Assembly: GCA_020720525.1 (NCBI GenBank)
Contig: DYON01000101.1
Location: 1 to 9,120, forward strand
Direction: 5' to 3'
DNA from: Acetofilamentum sp.
GTDB lineage: Bacteria; Bacteroidota; Bacteroidia; Bacteroidales; DTU049
Length of the DNA stretch: 9,120 nt
The notes beneath the pieces are model-generated. The model was given only the letters and a program-made list of their open reading frames with translations. It searched no databases and was not told the origin of the DNA. Made by a program: the position numbers and the translations under genes. Positions 7,420-9,120 of this stretch are shown here, piece by piece. Within the stretch, counting starts at the first letter, position 1; every line of letters starts with the position of its first letter.

Positions 7420-8978
7420 TCGAGATAGAGATTGAATAGTCCGGTAGCAAGCACCGAAAGTTTGTAATAGGGATAGAATTTCACCTGTTGCCCGCTGGTG
7501 CCGCCTGTGTTGAGACGTGCTTCGACGATGGCTTGAACACCATCGTAAAGATGTGCTGTTTGCGATGCATCTAAAATCAATTTAAGCTGTGTGATGGATG
7601 GCGCAATTACTTTGCCGCTGGCATCAACTTGCCCCGATGCAATTTCGTTGTCGGGTATAATACTGTCAATCACAATTCCTGAAGCATCTGTTAGGTATAT
7701 TTTGAATGTTGCTGCAAGTGGAAACCCGTTGCCGATAGTCAAATACAATTCGCTGCTGTTTACCCAGGCATCTGTTTTGGTAAGCGTATAATCAAGTGTA
7801 TCGCGAAGTTGTAGTCCCGAAAAAGCAATATTGAGCGGAATTTCGGCATGTATATGTGCTTTTAGTCCTTGTCCATAATACACAAAATCGTTGCCAGTCG
7901 ATATATTTCCCAACGGATTCATGGTGCCCGAAATATCGTAGTTGACGAGCGTTGGTAGATTTTCGAAAAATTCGGCAACATTGGCTGTGCTGAAATCGAG
8001 TGTTTTTGTTGATGGCGTCACAATACCAGAGTAGGGGGGAGCTTCGGTTGCGCGCGATAGATTAATTGTTTTTCCTATCCATGGGCTGTTGAGAGCTACT
8101 TGGGTGTTGCCTGTTCCACTCAGTAAATTCATGGTGAAACTTGCATCAACACCCAAATAATTTTCGAGGGTAATATTCATATCGATATTATCCATGTCGA
8201 GATAATCGATGCCAAGGTCGCTGATGTACGAAAAATCGTCGTTGCCCGACGCTACAATTTCGTGCCGACCAAAATAGCCACGCGCATAGTCAATTACAAT
8301 GTCTTTGAATTCAACCAAGATATCGATACTGTCGTTGTAGTTGATTACCACTGGCGATGTTGCAAGAGGATTGGCATATATTTTTAAAGTCGATTTAAGC
8401 GAATTGCAGTGCATGTACGATGCTCGTAGGTCGAGAAACATTCCGCTGACATCGAAATCGGTCTCCAAATATTCACCTGTAACTGGATAGCTGGGAATTG
8501 TACCCGAAATCGTCACTGGGCTGCCGTTTAGAATTGAATTGTCGAGCGAATACTCAATATAGGCGTCGTCGCCAACATAGTTGTAGGCACTTATACTGAG
8601 TGTTCCACTTTTTATACGCATCTCGGTCAGAAGTGCTCCGTCGAGATTGTAGTATTTGCTTTCCGTTTTTTGCATTATTAAAGTTCCTGGAGGTGCTGTG
8701 ATTCCGAAAGGAATAGCAAAGTGAACGTAGTACAGCGAGTCGGGGAGCGAAACAAACGAGTCGGTAGTAATTGAAAAGAGATCGTAATCGAACACAAAAG
8801 TGAGGCTCGAGTCGGCATTAGACTGCAATAGCGAATCGGCAATGAGATCGTTCATTCCCAATTCGGTACTGAAAAGCGGTGTGCGCACATCAACATCCCA
8901 CGACGGATCTTTGGCACACGAAGCCAAAAGCAAAGTAGCTGCAACCACCAGAAAAATGAACCGCATTGTCCTTATCAT
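7416..8978 (-). CDS. Large lipoprotein of unknown function
   Basis: A 520-residue protein with a clear lipoprotein signal peptide: RTMRF, a hydrophobic core, then the lipobox LLAS-C with Cys21 as the lipidated residue. The mature N-terminus begins CAKDPSWDVDV. The Lys-Asp just after the Cys is only partly like the acidic lipoprotein-export signal that sends Bacteroidota lipoproteins to the cell surface. The mature part has no further membrane segment, is rich in Asp, Ser, Thr and Tyr, and looks all-beta. Notable stretches are KDIVIDYARGYFGRHEI (225-241) and a C-terminal region, GNGFPLAATFKIYLTD (416-431), AIVEARLNTGG (483-493) and VKFYPYYKLSVLA (499-511), which could be a final beta-sandwich. 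No enzyme motif is recognised. The ATG at 8978 is used here; a second ATG at 8966 (Met5) would also leave a usable signal peptide. It is the first gene of the leftward cluster and overlaps the next one by 4 bp (ATGA). Confidence 0.8.
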   Translation of the reverse strand: MIRTMRFIFLVVAATLLLASCAKDPSWDVDVRTPLFSTELGMNDLIADSLLQSNADSSLTFVFDYDLFSITTDSFVSLPDSLYYVHFAIPFGITAPPGTLIMQKTESKYYNLDGALLTEMRIKSGTLSISAYNYVGDDAYIEYSLDNSILNGSPVTISGTIPSYPVTGEYLETDFDVSGMFLDLRASYMHCNSLKSTLKIYANPLATSPVVINYNDSIDILVEFKDIVIDYARGYFGRHEIVASGNDDFSYISDLGIDYLDMDNIDMNITLENYLGVDASFTMNLLSGTGNTQVALNSPWIGKTINLSRATEAPPYSGIVTPSTKTLDFSTANVAEFFENLPTLVNYDISGTMNPLGNISTGNDFVYYGQGLKAHIHAEIPLNIAFSGLQLRDTLDYTLTKTDAWVNSSELYLTIGNGFPLAATFKIYLTDASGIVIDSIIPDNEIASGQVDASGKVIAPSITQLKLILDASQTAHLYDGVQAIVEARLNTGGTSGQQVKFYPYYKLSVLATGLFNLYLE

Positions 8979-9000
8979 GCCAACAGGTTTATTGTAAAGA

Positions 9001-9030
9001 CAAAGGTAATCATTTTAGGTTGCTTTGAAA
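9001..9030 (-). promoter_or_regulatory. Promoter of the four-gene envelope operon
   Basis: On the minus strand the -7 box TACCTTTG (9001-9008) matches TAnnTTTG exactly. TTTC at 9027-9030 lies 18 bp upstream, one base and one nucleotide of spacing away from the ideal TTTG-N19 arrangement. The box ends 22 nt before the lipoprotein ATG at 8978, so the leader would be short. No operator-like palindrome is evident. The remaining bases to the window end (9031-9120) show no gene. Confidence 0.55.
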
Positions 9031-9120
9031 TGGTATCATTGTAATCTATTTGAAAACGAGGAAGCTATTTACTAATCATTGAGCTTGAAAATTGAATAGT
9101 AATAACTCAAAAGAGGAAAA

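Overview
The window looks like a chromosomal segment from a member of the Bacteroidota. Four things point there: a GltX with the Bacteroidota-type segment around its KLSKR motif; a secreted protein ending in a type IX secretion (T9SS) sorting domain; Bacteroidota-style promoter -7 boxes (TAnnTTTG) in front of several genes; and A/T-rich start regions without clear Shine-Dalgarno sequences. No tRNA, rRNA, CRISPR array, insertion sequence or phage gene is visible, and the coding density is high.

Left half, plus strand. The window opens inside gltX (glutamyl-tRNA synthetase, 5' end missing). After a 79-bp gap with a small inverted repeat and a -7-like box comes a GH3-family acyl-adenylate-forming enzyme (acyl acid-amido synthetase family, substrate unknown). 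It overlaps by one base (TAATG) with a six-helix LysE-family exporter. The coupling suggests that the exporter handles an amino acid or a conjugate related to the GH3 reaction, but that is inference.

Right half, minus strand. Four genes read leftwards from about 8978 to 3632 and look like one cell-envelope operon. They are a large lipoprotein of unknown function, a DUF5723-like outer-membrane beta-barrel protein, a T9SS-exported protein with beta-propeller-like repeats, and a membrane-anchored CapA/PgsA-type metallophosphatase-fold protein. The first three overlap (4-bp ATGA, then 17 bp), and the fourth starts 7 nt after the third stops. A good promoter candidate lies just upstream of the lipoprotein gene, and a second -7 box inside the end of the T9SS gene may give the CapA gene its own transcription. 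The two halves converge across 133 bp (3499-3631) without a recognisable strong terminator.

The points most worth following are the GH3-LysE pair, as a possible synthesis-and-export unit, and the lipoprotein/barrel/T9SS-cargo operon, as a possible undescribed surface complex. Neither function can be established from the sequence alone.
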